A stretch of 64,000 nucleotides of DNA, from assembly GCF_017829975.1 (NCBI RefSeq), contig NZ_JAEEGA010000007.1:25242-89241 (forward strand), in the 5' to 3' direction. The DNA comes from Vagococcus allomyrinae. Its GTDB lineage: Bacteria > Bacillota > Bacilli > Lactobacillales > Vagococcaceae. The notes beneath the pieces are model-generated. The model had not been told where the DNA came from, made no database searches, and saw only the letters and a program-made list of their open reading frames with translations. The position numbers and the translations under genes were made by a program. How positions within the stretch are numbered: position 1 is the first letter of the stretch; each line of letters starts with the position of its first letter. Below are positions 1 to 5,655 of this stretch, piece after piece.

Positions 1-126
1 TTAAAGTAGCAAGATTAGCCCAATCATAATTTTTCAGTCATTTTTTTTCAAATCTCAATCATTCTCAAACACTTGCTATGACTGGGCTCTCTCTCTTTCA
101 TTAAAAACTACTTTGTATAATATATA
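1..126. repeat. Left copy of prophage-flanking direct repeat
   Basis: These bases are identical to 7670-7795. The identity starts at the first base of the window, so it may continue further left. It includes bases equivalent to the stop codon of the phage rep gene (taa at 2-4) and the XerC arm plus centre of the dif site. Inside is a long imperfect hairpin: 17-28 (AGCCCAATCATA) pairs with 77-88 (TATGACTGGGCT) with one G-T wobble. Either an upstream tandem prophage ends here or the phage and chromosome share about 110 bp next to dif. Confidence 0.93.
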
Positions 127-137
127 GTCTGTAAACA
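110..137 (+). other. attL: hybrid XerC/XerD dif site
   Basis: The XerC arm ACTTTGTATAA, the central TATATA and a variant XerD arm GTCTGTAAACA lie here. The left arm and centre equal the right-hand dif site at 7779-7806. The right arm differs from the chromosomal one but keeps TGTAAAC. This is expected for a hybrid site made when a phage attP recombines with chromosomal dif. Confidence 0.85.
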
Positions 138-172
138 ATTGATTTTATAACCGTTATCGTTCGATAAACGGA

Positions 173-201
173 TTCTTGTTGTGTTTTCTTTTTGATACAA
201 T
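173..201 (+). promoter_or_regulatory. Promoter of the first phage gene
   Basis: TTCTTG (173-178) and TACAAT (196-201) are 17 bp apart, and a strong ribosome site (AAAAGGAG, 211-218) follows. A GC-richer hairpin (CCGTTATCG 151-159 with CGATAAACGG 162-171, one bulge) lies just upstream of the -35 box and could bind a regulator or be a phage DNA structure. Confidence 0.6.
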
Positions 202-228
202 GAATTTATAAAAAGGAGAGTGAAAAAT

Positions 229-342
229 ATGTGTGAGGATTGTGACATGAGACCAGCTGTTGATTTTGTTTATTACCCGGTATGTGAAAGCTGTTTAAAA
301 CATCTTTTAGATGAAATTGATAAGCAGAATAAACGGTTATAA
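229..342 (+). CDS. Small Cys-pair protein of the prophage (37 aa)
   Basis: The 37-residue frame begins MCEDCDMRPAVDF and ends DKQNKRL. It carries two CxxC pairs (residues 2-5 and 19-22), a spacing that could form a small zinc knuckle. It follows a good promoter and an AAAAGGAG ribosome site 8-10 bases before the ATG, so it is probably translated although very short. I do not recognise a family. Position at the start of the phage genome suggests a regulatory or host-takeover role, which is inference only. Confidence 0.6.
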   Translation: MCEDCDMRPAVDFVYYPVCESCLKHLLDEIDKQNKRL

Positions 343-346
343 TTTT

Positions 347-592
347 ATGGATGTAGATAATTCAGAAATCTTATTTATTTTAAGTAAAGGAATCAACACA
401 TTTAAAACAGAGTTAAAAATTGATCGACAGTTTAAAAGATATGATAATTTTGATATCGAACAAATAAATGAAGTTATCCTTTATTATAATACCTGTTTAA
501 AACTATTAAGAAAAGAAGACTACACAAAGCTTTCATATCGAAAGTTAAGAAAACACCGCCTGATCAAATTAAGAAAAGACCAGCTAAATTAG
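347..592 (+). CDS. Prophage hypothetical protein (81 aa)
   Basis: I chose the ATG at 347, four bases after the stop of the preceding small gene, because it allows translational coupling. An in-frame ATG at 311 lies inside the upstream gene and has no ribosome site. The protein (MDVDNSEILFILSKG start) is lysine-rich and ends in a strongly basic stretch (residues about 60-80, many Lys and Arg), suggesting nucleic acid contact. No TM segment and no known domain are visible. Its 3' end overlaps the convergent repressor gene by 4 bp. Confidence 0.55.
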   Translation: MDVDNSEILFILSKGINTFKTELKIDRQFKRYDNFDIEQINEVILYYNTCLKLLRKEDYTKLSYRKLRKHRLIKLRKDQLN

Positions 593-933
593 CTAGTCTT
601 TTTTTGTATTTTTTTTTCTATTTGTTGGATTTCTCTTGAAAGTTGCTTTAAGTATCTCATAAGTTCTTCTGGGCTCTCCTCTGTTTGACTAGGTCTCAAA
701 TTGTAAGGAGGGAAGTCGAAAAATTCTCTTACTGAAATATCTAGAGCGTCACATATATTTGTAATTGTTTTTATCGTCGGGTTTTTACTCTTACCTGTAT
801 AGATTGAGTTAAGAGTGCTTGGGGTCAAGTCTGCTAATGTTGCTAAACGATTGGGAGTTATTTTTTCTTGATTAACCAGTTCTTGGATTCTTTTTGAAAC
901 AAGAACGTTGTGTTGTTTTTGGTTATCAACCAT
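589..933 (-). CDS. Xre-family phage repressor (114 aa)
   Basis: Residues about 12-70 form a lambda-repressor-like helix-turn-helix: VSKRIQELVNQEKI, then LATLADLTPSTLNSIY, then NPTIKTITNICDALDISVREFF. The C-terminal 40 residues are charged and probably coiled (ELMRYLKQLSREIQQIEKK). It is the only gene on the minus strand of the prophage and is divergent from the main phage operon. The intergenic region carries an inverted repeat over the forward promoter, so it most likely maintains lysogeny by repressing the rightward transcript and autoregulates. The length suits a small phage repressor without a peptidase domain, so it is not obviously RecA-cleavable. Confidence 0.85.
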   Translation of the reverse strand: MVDNQKQHNVLVSKRIQELVNQEKITPNRLATLADLTPSTLNSIYTGKSKNPTIKTITNICDALDISVREFFDFPPYNLRPSQTEESPEELMRYLKQLSREIQQIEKKIQKKTS

Positions 934-957
934 TACTTCACCTACTCTCTAAACTAT

Positions 958-986
958 ATAATATATACAAATGCGCGATATATCAA
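958..986 (-). promoter_or_regulatory. Promoter of the phage repressor gene
   Basis: On the minus strand TTGATA (981-986) and TATTAT (958-963) are 17 bp apart, reading toward the repressor. A copy of the operator core CGATATAT (976-983) overlaps the -35 box, which would allow autoregulation. Confidence 0.55.
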
Positions 987-1008
987 ATGCATTTCATACG
1001 ATTTATAG

Positions 1009-1059
1009 TTGACAATGGTTTATATATCGTATACAATATGTTTGTAAATACGATATATA
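1009..1059 (+). promoter_or_regulatory. Main phage promoter with repressor operator
   Basis: TTGACA (1009-1014) and TACAAT (1032-1037) are 17 bp apart, close to the sigma-A consensus. A perfect 11-bp inverted repeat, TATATATCGTA (1021-1031) and TACGATATATA (1049-1059), brackets the -10 box and start region. This is the natural operator for the divergent Xre protein. Transcription would run through the coat and morphogenesis genes. Confidence 0.75.
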
Positions 1060-1081
1060 GTATGGTTAAGGAGGGGTTTCA

Positions 1082-1648
1082 ATGTCAAAAATTATCAAAG
1101 AAGAGAGTTATCAAGTCATTTATTGTTATCGCACAAAGTTCGGAACGTTCCACTCAAATACGATCGAAGGTTACTTTGATTATGGGCTAGCCATAGAACT
1201 ACGAGAATCAACTGTTAATGTCCACGTTGATGGTTGTCAAATGATTGGCGCTTATGTGGTGCCTGCTGTTGAGAACAGCGACGATGCTTATTATTTAGAA
1301 GACTCAGACATTGATACAGAATCTTTACTACTTGATAAAACCAGTCCTATCTATGTGCCAAAAGGATTGTTTTATATATTAGATTATCAAACGAAAGGAG
1401 AGATTTTCATGTTTCAGAACACAGGTAAATTAATTTTCGATTCAGTAGAAGACAAAACTAGTGCTAAGGGGAATCCTTACAGAATAGTCCATATTATTGA
1501 CCCATTGGACTATCAACGTCTTGAATATTTCGCTGATAATGATTTGAAAGTGAATTGTGTCAAAGGCGAAGAATGTACGTTAGTCCTGAAAGCCACTCGT
1601 CAAGGCTATTCAACAAATATGACTGCTTTAGCTGTTAATAAAAAGTAG
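1082..1648 (+). CDS. Phage protein with nested ssDNA-binding-like C-terminus (188 aa)
   Basis: The ATG at 1082 has an AAGGAGGGG ribosome site (1068-1076). The first 108 residues are acidic in the middle (around SDDAYYLEDSDID) with no TM segment or recognised domain. The last 79 residues begin at an internal ATG with its own strong ribosome site and may be made separately (see 1409-1648). Position directly after the main promoter matches the replication or ssDNA-binding gene of other filamentous phages. The function of the N-terminal part is unknown. Confidence 0.75.
   Translation: MSKIIKEESYQVIYCYRTKFGTFHSNTIEGYFDYGLAIELRESTVNVHVDGCQMIGAYVVPAVENSDDAYYLEDSDIDTESLLLDKTSPIYVPKGLFYILDYQTKGEIFMFQNTGKLIFDSVEDKTSAKGNPYRIVHIIDPLDYQRLEYFADNDLKVNCVKGEECTLVLKATRQGYSTNMTALAVNKK
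1409..1648 (+). CDS. Nested in-frame gene, candidate ssDNA-binding protein (79 aa)
   Basis: An in-frame ATG at 1409 is preceded by AAAGGAG (1394-1400) at 8-base spacing, as good a site as any in the prophage. The product would be 79 residues (MFQNTGKLIFDSVEDKTSAK start), a mixed-charge strand-rich protein. Filamentous phage gV ssDNA-binding proteins are of similar size (87 aa in M13) and are made in large amounts, and M13 itself has an internal in-frame gene (gX in gII). The fold assignment is inference from size, position and expression signals. Confidence 0.5.
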   Translation: MFQNTGKLIFDSVEDKTSAKGNPYRIVHIIDPLDYQRLEYFADNDLKVNCVKGEECTLVLKATRQGYSTNMTALAVNKK

Positions 1649-1657
1649 GTGTAAGTT

Positions 1658-2107
1658 ATGCCTGAAACATTGACAGATAAAGAACTTTTGGAAGTTACCA
1701 AAAAGCTTTTAGAAACGTATGAAAGTGAGCTAGAGCGTGAAAGTATTGAACGTGATAAACAGGATGTTGTCGATTCTAAGCAAGCTGAAATACTTGCTAA
1801 AGAGAAGGTAGCACAAGAAGAGAAAGAAACATTGTTTAACGAGACTTCGGAATTGGAAAAACAGGAATTAGTTGAGTTTAGAGCTAATCTGATGAAGTCT
1901 ATCGACAAATTGGAACCCGTTAATTATATGGATCAATTTGTAACGCTTGATTCACGCTTACAGACCATTGAAATGAACACTAATGTTAGTGAGAGTATTG
2001 AAAATTCTAGTTTTTATGCAGATATTTCCATCATGTTTTTTTTATGGTTTATCTTTCCGGCAATTTTTATGTATAAAGCATTAGATTGGTTTTTTCATTG
2101 GATGTAA
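1658..2107 (+). CDS. Coiled-coil membrane-anchored phage protein (149 aa)
   Basis: Starts 9 bases after the preceding stop, with a modest TAGGTG ribosome site. Residues about 5-85 are rich in Glu and Lys with heptad-like spacing, predicting a long coiled coil. Residues about 120-145 form one hydrophobic segment (ISIMFFLWFIFPAIFMY). A C-terminally anchored rod facing the cytoplasm could take part in assembly at the membrane. It has no clear counterpart in M13 and I do not recognise a family. Confidence 0.75.
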   Translation: MPETLTDKELLEVTKKLLETYESELERESIERDKQDVVDSKQAEILAKEKVAQEEKETLFNETSELEKQELVEFRANLMKSIDKLEPVNYMDQFVTLDSRLQTIEMNTNVSESIENSSFYADISIMFFLWFIFPAIFMYKALDWFFHWM

Positions 2108-2147
2108 GTTGAATATAAATTAAAAATAATCGAAGGAGGGGTTTTTC

Positions 2148-2297
2148 ATGACTTGGACAGCTGAAATGTTTGAACCAATTGTAGATGCAGCTAAAGCGTT
2201 CGTCCCAATCGGTATCGGTGTGGGTGTTGCTTACTTTGTTGTTGTGGGTGGCGCTAAAAAAGGTTTTGCGTTTATTCGTGGAATGTTTAAAGGGTAA
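2148..2297 (+). CDS. Major coat protein, pVIII-like (49 aa)
   Basis: The 49-residue product has the classic mature filamentous coat layout: an amphipathic N-terminus with acidic residues (E6, E9, D13), a central hydrophobic helix (about residues 18-35, PIGIGVGVAYFVVVGG) and a basic C-terminus (AKKG, IRG, FKG). The ribosome site AAGGAGGG (2133-2140) is the strongest in the element and a rho-independent terminator follows at once, as after gVIII in M13. No cleavable signal peptide is visible, so it is probably inserted as such. Confidence 0.85.
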   Translation: MTWTAEMFEPIVDAAKAFVPIGIGVGVAYFVVVGGAKKGFAFIRGMFKG

Positions 2298-2324
2298 TTT
2301 GATGTTAAGGCTCATGCCTGACTT

Positions 2325-2351
2325 GCTAGGCTTAATTGCCTAGCTTTTTTT
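2325..2351 (+). terminator. Rho-independent terminator after the major coat gene
   Basis: GCTAGGC (2325-2331) and GCCTAGC (2338-2344) form a perfect 7-bp stem with loop TTAATT, followed by seven T. A smaller AGGC/GCCT hairpin lies just upstream. Termination here would give high coat protein relative to the downstream minor proteins. Confidence 0.85.
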
Positions 2352-2381
2352 ATTGATTAACTAATAGAAAGGTGACGGAAA

Positions 2382-2633
2382 ATGATTAATTTGAAAAAAA
2401 TTGGTAAATGGGTGACGATCGTTGGGCTAGTTTTTTTAGCTTATATCTTGCTCCCACTCATTCAATTGCTGTCGGGCGGTCTGATTCAGTTGGCGTTGGC
2501 AGTGCTGATTATGGGAGTAAGTCTGGCAGTGATTCGGTTTGGGGCGACAATGGCGTTTTATGGCATCAAGGGAGTGAAACCAGATTTCAGAGTTCTGCAG
2601 AAACTAGGGCGGAAGACGAAAACGGATGGATAG
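2382..2633 (+). CDS. Two-TM minor phage membrane protein (83 aa)
   Basis: The start has an AAAGGTGACGG ribosome site (2369-2379). Two hydrophobic segments cover residues about 10-32 and 34-60, followed by a basic tail (KLGRKTKTDG). It precedes the adhesin frame and its stop codon (2631-2633) sits exactly where the adhesin reading frame begins to look coding. It may be an independent minor coat protein or supply the membrane leader of the adhesin by a -1 frameshift. Confidence 0.75.
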   Translation: MINLKKIGKWVTIVGLVFLAYILLPLIQLLSGGLIQLALAVLIMGVSLAVIRFGATMAFYGIKGVKPDFRVLQKLGRKTKTDG

Positions 2634-4051
2634 GAGATCTTTTAGATTGGCTGTTAGATGGTATTACGAGTCAATTTACTAAAATGTGGGATAACCTGAG
2701 AGACGAATTTGCCAATATGACGGCCATTTTTACTAGTCAAAAAGGGTTATTATCAGAAATTAATTTGCGGTTGACAGATATTAGGGAAGACTTGCGGTTT
2801 GTCAAAGCTGATTTAAAAGCAATGGCATCAATTACTAATCATGTGAAATTGCTTCATGAAAATTTTTTGACATATAAAAGTGTGTTTGAACTTCGTATGA
2901 TTACGGTTATTGATACGATAACTAATTGGAAATTAACAGAACGATTGACTGAGGTTAACACTAATATAAAAAATGCTACTACTGCTGTTACTCGTGTAGG
3001 TGATTATATTGGCACTGATAGTGGTTCTAGTGGGTTGAATTATCAGTTAAGACAGTCATTAACTGTTTTAAAAAGTACGAATAGTTATATTACAGCGATA
3101 AATAATAGCCTTGGTAGTGAGATAAGTAGTACGGGGATAAATTACCATATTAGACAACTGGTGAGTAATGTTAAGAGTTCACTTAATTATATGCAGTTGA
3201 TGTATTCAAGTTTGGGAAATGAATCCTCAAGTTCAGGAATTAATTATCATATGAGACAAGCAGTTAATCAATTGAAAAGTGTGAGTACTGTTTTAAGTGC
3301 TGTTTATACAAATCTTGGTACAGATACTTCTAGCACAGGGTTAAATTATCAAGTGAGACAAATAATGACGTATGTCAAAGATTCAGCGACTTATTTGGGG
3401 CATATATATACAAATTTAGGGTCTGAAGGTTCAAGCGTGGGGCTTAATTATCAAGTGAGACAGATTTTATCGGCTGTTAAAGCGATTAAACCGTCTACGG
3501 GTGGTTTTACCTTAGACGAGCTTGAGAAAATGCTTAAAAAGGCACTCAAAGAGATTGATTTTAAAATAAATATTGGGGATACCGTTAACGAAGCTGGTAA
3601 AAATATTTGGGACGTATTGGACAGTTTAACGGATGGCATTTTTGATTTAGGAAAAGAAATTGTGAAGGCAACTGCTGAGATTATCAAGGTACTGGCGGAT
3701 CTAATTGGGGATATCATGAAAGAACTATTGAAATTAATTGTTCCTGATAATACGGATTTTATCGACAAGGGTTTTGAGGATTTGTCAGAGAAATTCAATA
3801 AAAAGTTTGAGGTTGTCTTTAAACTAAGTGGTGATATTAAGGCGTTATTCACTCCGATAGAAACGAATGCCTTCGATTCAATGAGTTTTGAGTATATGGG
3901 CACCAAAGCAGATATGAACCAAGCTAAGCGATCATTAGACCCCTATGCGTCAAAATTTAGAGTCTTAATGCAAATCATTATCTGGATTCTGTGCGTTATC
4001 GGTTGCTATCGTAAAGTAACTGGGAAAGGGGATTTAATTAATGATAGTTGA
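2633..4051 (+). CDS. pIII-like adhesin/receptor-binding protein, start uncertain
   Basis: The open frame extends back to an ATG at 2408, but that first part lies out of frame inside the 83-aa gene and reads as non-protein-like shadow sequence. From about 2633 (GDLLDWLLDGITSQF) it looks genuinely coding. I see no in-frame ATG, GTG or TTG between 2408 and 2684. The body has a long helical N-terminal part, five 34-residue repeats (3005 to about 3490), an acidic linker and a C-terminal TM segment (MQIIIWILCVIGCY) like the membrane anchor of pIII. No signal peptide is visible on the frame itself. It ends 11 bp inside the next gene. Receptor binding is inferred from position and architecture. Confidence 0.75.
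   Translation, partial: GDLLDWLLDGITSQFTKMWDNLRDEFANMTAIFTSQKGLLSEINLRLTDIREDLRFVKADLKAMASITNHVKLLHENFLTYKSVFELRMITVIDTITNWKLTERLTEVNTNIKNATTAVTRVGDYIGTDSGSSGLNYQLRQSLTVLKSTNSYITAINNSLGSEISSTGINYHIRQLVSNVKSSLNYMQLMYSSLGNESSSSGINYHMRQAVNQLKSVSTVLSAVYTNLGTDTSSTGLNYQVRQIMTYVKDSATYLGHIYTNLGSEGSSVGLNYQVRQILSAVKAIKPSTGGFTLDELEKMLKKALKEIDFKINIGDTVNEAGKNIWDVLDSLTDGIFDLGKEIVKATAEIIKVLADLIGDIMKELLKLIVPDNTDFIDKGFEDLSEKFNKKFEVVFKLSGDIKALFTPIETNAFDSMSFEYMGTKADMNQAKRSLDPYASKFRVLMQIIIWILCVIGCYRKVTGKGDLINDS
3005..3490 (+). repeat. Five tandem 102-bp repeats in the adhesin gene
   Basis: Units start at 3005, 3107, 3209, 3311 and 3413 with an exact 102-base period (34 residues). Each contains LG, a Ser-rich turn (SSSG), NYxxRQ and a helical VKS-like stretch ending in Tyr-rich residues. 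The DNA has diverged while the protein pattern is kept, so the repeats are under selection as a stalk or receptor-contact array. Confidence 0.9.
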
Positions 4052-4292
4052 GTTGTTATTCAAGTTAATTGTAGGGCTCGTTGGTCTATTTTTGAACTTA
4101 ATCCCCACGATTAATTTTGATATTAGTTTGCCTGATACGACTTATTTTAGACAGATCTTAGGGGCGATTAATTGGGTATTCCCTGTTGAGACGTTGGTTC
4201 AAGCTCTTGTCATTTGGTTCCTTTTCCAAAACTCACAATTTGGGTTAAAAATATTTAATTTCCTTTGGAAAAAGATTCCATTTTTAGGATAA
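4041..4292 (+). CDS. pVI-like minor coat/membrane protein (83 aa)
   Basis: It overlaps the adhesin end by 11 bp, implying coupled translation. There are two hydrophobic stretches (residues about 3-24 and 45-66) and a basic end (KIFNFLWKKIPFLG). In filamentous phages the pVI gene lies between the pIII and pI genes, which is the position here. The family assignment rests on position and membrane profile. Confidence 0.75.
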   Translation: MIVELLFKLIVGLVGLFLNLIPTINFDISLPDTTYFRQILGAINWVFPVETLVQALVIWFLFQNSQFGLKIFNFLWKKIPFLG

Positions 4293-4299
4293 CTTATTT

Positions 4300-4342
4300 T
4301 TAGGCTCGGCGTAGCTTCACTTGTGAAGCAGGGCCGACCTAA
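4300..4342. other. Long interrupted hairpin between pVI-like and Zot genes
   Basis: The outer stem TTAGG-TCGGC pairs with GCCGACCTAA (4333-4342) with a single bulged base. The inner stem GCTTCAC/GTGAAGC is separated only by TT. No T-run follows on either strand, so it is not a standard terminator. Filamentous phages use a DNA hairpin as packaging signal, which is one possible role. A 12-bp palindrome TGAACCGGTTCA lies at 4358-4369, just before the Zot ribosome site. Confidence 0.6.
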
Positions 4343-4403
4343 GATAGTTACCTCAAATGAACCGGTTCAAACCATTAATAAATTAAGAAAGTAGGAGTTT
4401 TCA

Positions 4404-5111
4404 ATGAAACTTGCTGAGTTTATCAAATATAAATATGTGGATGCCAAGTATGCCTTTACTTTAAAAAAAGAAGGACGTAAACCATTTACTGAGTATGGAA
4501 TGACATTATACGCTGGTCGACAGGGTGGGGGTAAAACAATGAGCCTAGTTAAACGAGCTAATGAGTTAAGAGACGAATATACGGGGCTATTCATTGCTAG
4601 TAACTTCGGATATGAGTTTGAAGACTTTAGCCTTAATTCGTTTAAAGACATTTTAAAAGTGGTCGAATTAGCTCAATTACGTGATTCTATCGGTGTGCTA
4701 GTCCTTTGGGACGAGATTCAAAATGATGTGGACAGCTTTTCAAAGACACCAATTGAGATTCTAAGATTTATTACCCAACAGAGAAAACAAGGCGTGAAAA
4801 TTTTAGCCACGTCTCAAGTCTTTACACGCGTTTCTAAGGCGATTAGAGAACAGACTTATGAAGTTGTCGAGTGTAAAACATTAGCTGGTAGATGGACGTT
4901 TAACCGCTATTATGACGCTGACGAGTACGAACTATACTTTGACAATCCTGATAAACGAAAAGAACGGTTATCTTGTAAAAAGCGTGATAATTTCATTCAA
5001 ACTGATTTTTTACGTGGTTGCTACGATTCTTATTTAGTCATTCAAACTCTAAACGAAAAAGTGAAACAGGAGGATAAAAAACAAGTAATTGCGATTGGGG
5101 TTGAAGTTTAA
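4404..5111 (+). CDS. zot: Zot-domain morphogenesis ATPase (pI-like)
   Basis: Walker A GRQGGGKT lies at residues about 38-45 and a Walker B stretch VLVLWDEIQ near residue 100, followed by QQRKQGVKILATSQ (sensor region). This is the Zot/pI family that drives extrusion of filamentous phage through the cell envelope. At 235 residues it has the cytoplasmic ATPase domain but no obvious C-terminal TM segment, unlike M13 pI. The next two tiny genes each encode one TM helix and could partly compensate. Its stop overlaps the start of the next gene (TAATG). Confidence 0.9.
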   Translation: MKLAEFIKYKYVDAKYAFTLKKEGRKPFTEYGMTLYAGRQGGGKTMSLVKRANELRDEYTGLFIASNFGYEFEDFSLNSFKDILKVVELAQLRDSIGVLVLWDEIQNDVDSFSKTPIEILRFITQQRKQGVKILATSQVFTRVSKAIREQTYEVVECKTLAGRWTFNRYYDADEYELYFDNPDKRKERLSCKKRDNFIQTDFLRGCYDSYLVIQTLNEKVKQEDKKQVIAIGVEV

Positions 5112-5203
5112 TGACAGATTATGTGAAAGCCTGTTGGTTTATTTACATTGTGGTAGCTATTCTTGCGATCATTTACTTTAAGTTCATGGATAAGGAGGAT
5201 TAA
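5111..5203 (+). CDS. 30-residue single-TM phage protein (pVII/pIX-like)
   Basis: The ATG at 5111 overlaps the Zot stop, so translation is coupled. The product MTDYVKACWFIYIVVAI is followed by a short hydrophobic run and the charged end KFMDKED, one TM helix in all. M13 pVII and pIX are 33 and 32 residues with one TM helix each and cap the virion end that emerges first. The location after Zot differs from M13, so equivalence is inferred. Confidence 0.65.
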   Translation: MTDYVKACWFIYIVVAILAIIYFKFMDKED

Positions 5204-5205
5204 AC

Positions 5206-5304
5206 ATGGAGATATGGCGCAAATTGGGAATTGATAAAGAATTAATTATTAGTGTTTTGTTTATCATTGTCATGTTTTTTATTTTAGGACAATTTGTCAA
5301 ATAA
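5206..5304 (+). CDS. 32-residue single-TM phage protein (pVII/pIX-like)
   Basis: Begins 2 bases after the preceding stop with AAGGAGGAT as ribosome site inside the end of the previous gene. The product starts MEIWRKLGIDKELIISVL and continues with a hydrophobic helix ending ILGQFVK. It pairs with the 30-residue gene just upstream. Two adjacent micro-genes of this size in a filamentous prophage are best explained as tip proteins. Confidence 0.65.
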   Translation: MEIWRKLGIDKELIISVLFIIVMFFILGQFVK

Positions 5305-5325
5305 TTATTAATTAGCCTGGTTAAA

Positions 5326-5427
5326 GTGTGTAACTGCTACTGCAGTAAAGGTGTGTAACTTTTAGCCTGGCTATATTTTTTACTGTAGTAAGGTGAGTAA
5401 CTTTTGCACGTGTGAAAGTGTGTAACT
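5326..5427 (+). repeat. Iteron block upstream of the RHH gene
   Basis: Four copies of GTGTGTAACT lie at 5326-5335, 5351-5360, 5393-5402 (GTGAGTAACT) and 5418-5427, so the two pairs are each spaced 25 bases. TACTGCAGTA (5338-5347) is a perfect palindrome in the first pair, and TACTGTAGTA (5381-5390) sits before the second pair. This looks like an operator or replication iteron and lies directly upstream of a ribbon-helix-helix gene. Confidence 0.75.
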
Positions 5428-5463
5428 GCTCCAGGGGCAAAAAAATAGGAAAGAGGTTTTCTC

Positions 5464-5655
5464 ATGGCTATTAAAGACAATAATTTTAGAATTTCAATCA
5501 CGTTGACACCTCTACAAAATGAACGGATGTTGTATTTGCTAGATAAACTCAATGAACATCGGCATTGGAATAAGTACAGTAAAACAGATTTATTCACTAG
5601 CTTGCTAAATGAGCGGTATAAACAAGAAATCTATAAAGGCGGTGTCGAAAAATGA
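5464..5655 (+). CDS. Ribbon-helix-helix DNA-binding protein (63 aa)
   Basis: A beta strand (FRISITLT, residues 8-15) is followed by helix PLQNERMLYLLDKLNEH and helix KTDLFTSLLNERYKQEI, the Arc/MetJ/CopG layout. The ribosome site AAAGAGG lies 5 to 12 bases before the ATG. The iterons at 5326-5427 lie immediately upstream, so autoregulation or copy control of phage replication is plausible. Family membership is based on the predicted secondary structure only. Confidence 0.65.
   Translation: MAIKDNNFRISITLTPLQNERMLYLLDKLNEHRHWNKYSKTDLFTSLLNERYKQEIYKGGVEK

Noticed and set aside
894-1190. Plus-strand 98-aa ORF over the repressor control region
   Set aside because: It crosses the divergent promoters and operators and overlaps the repressor and the next phage gene in other frames; no ribosome site.
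2067-2315. Minus-strand ORF over the major coat gene
   Set aside because: It is the complement of the coat protein gene with its strong ribosome site; the sequence is not protein-like.
2408-2632. N-terminal part of the long adhesin frame
   Set aside because: Out-of-frame shadow of the 83-aa membrane gene, rich in Ser and Gly and lacking a ribosome site.
3005-3490. Possible CRISPR array
   Set aside because: The 102-base repeats are in-frame codons of the adhesin and differ in sequence; no spacer structure.
5326-5427. Short repeats as a CRISPR
   Set aside because: Units are only 10 bp with irregular spacing; they fit operator iterons.
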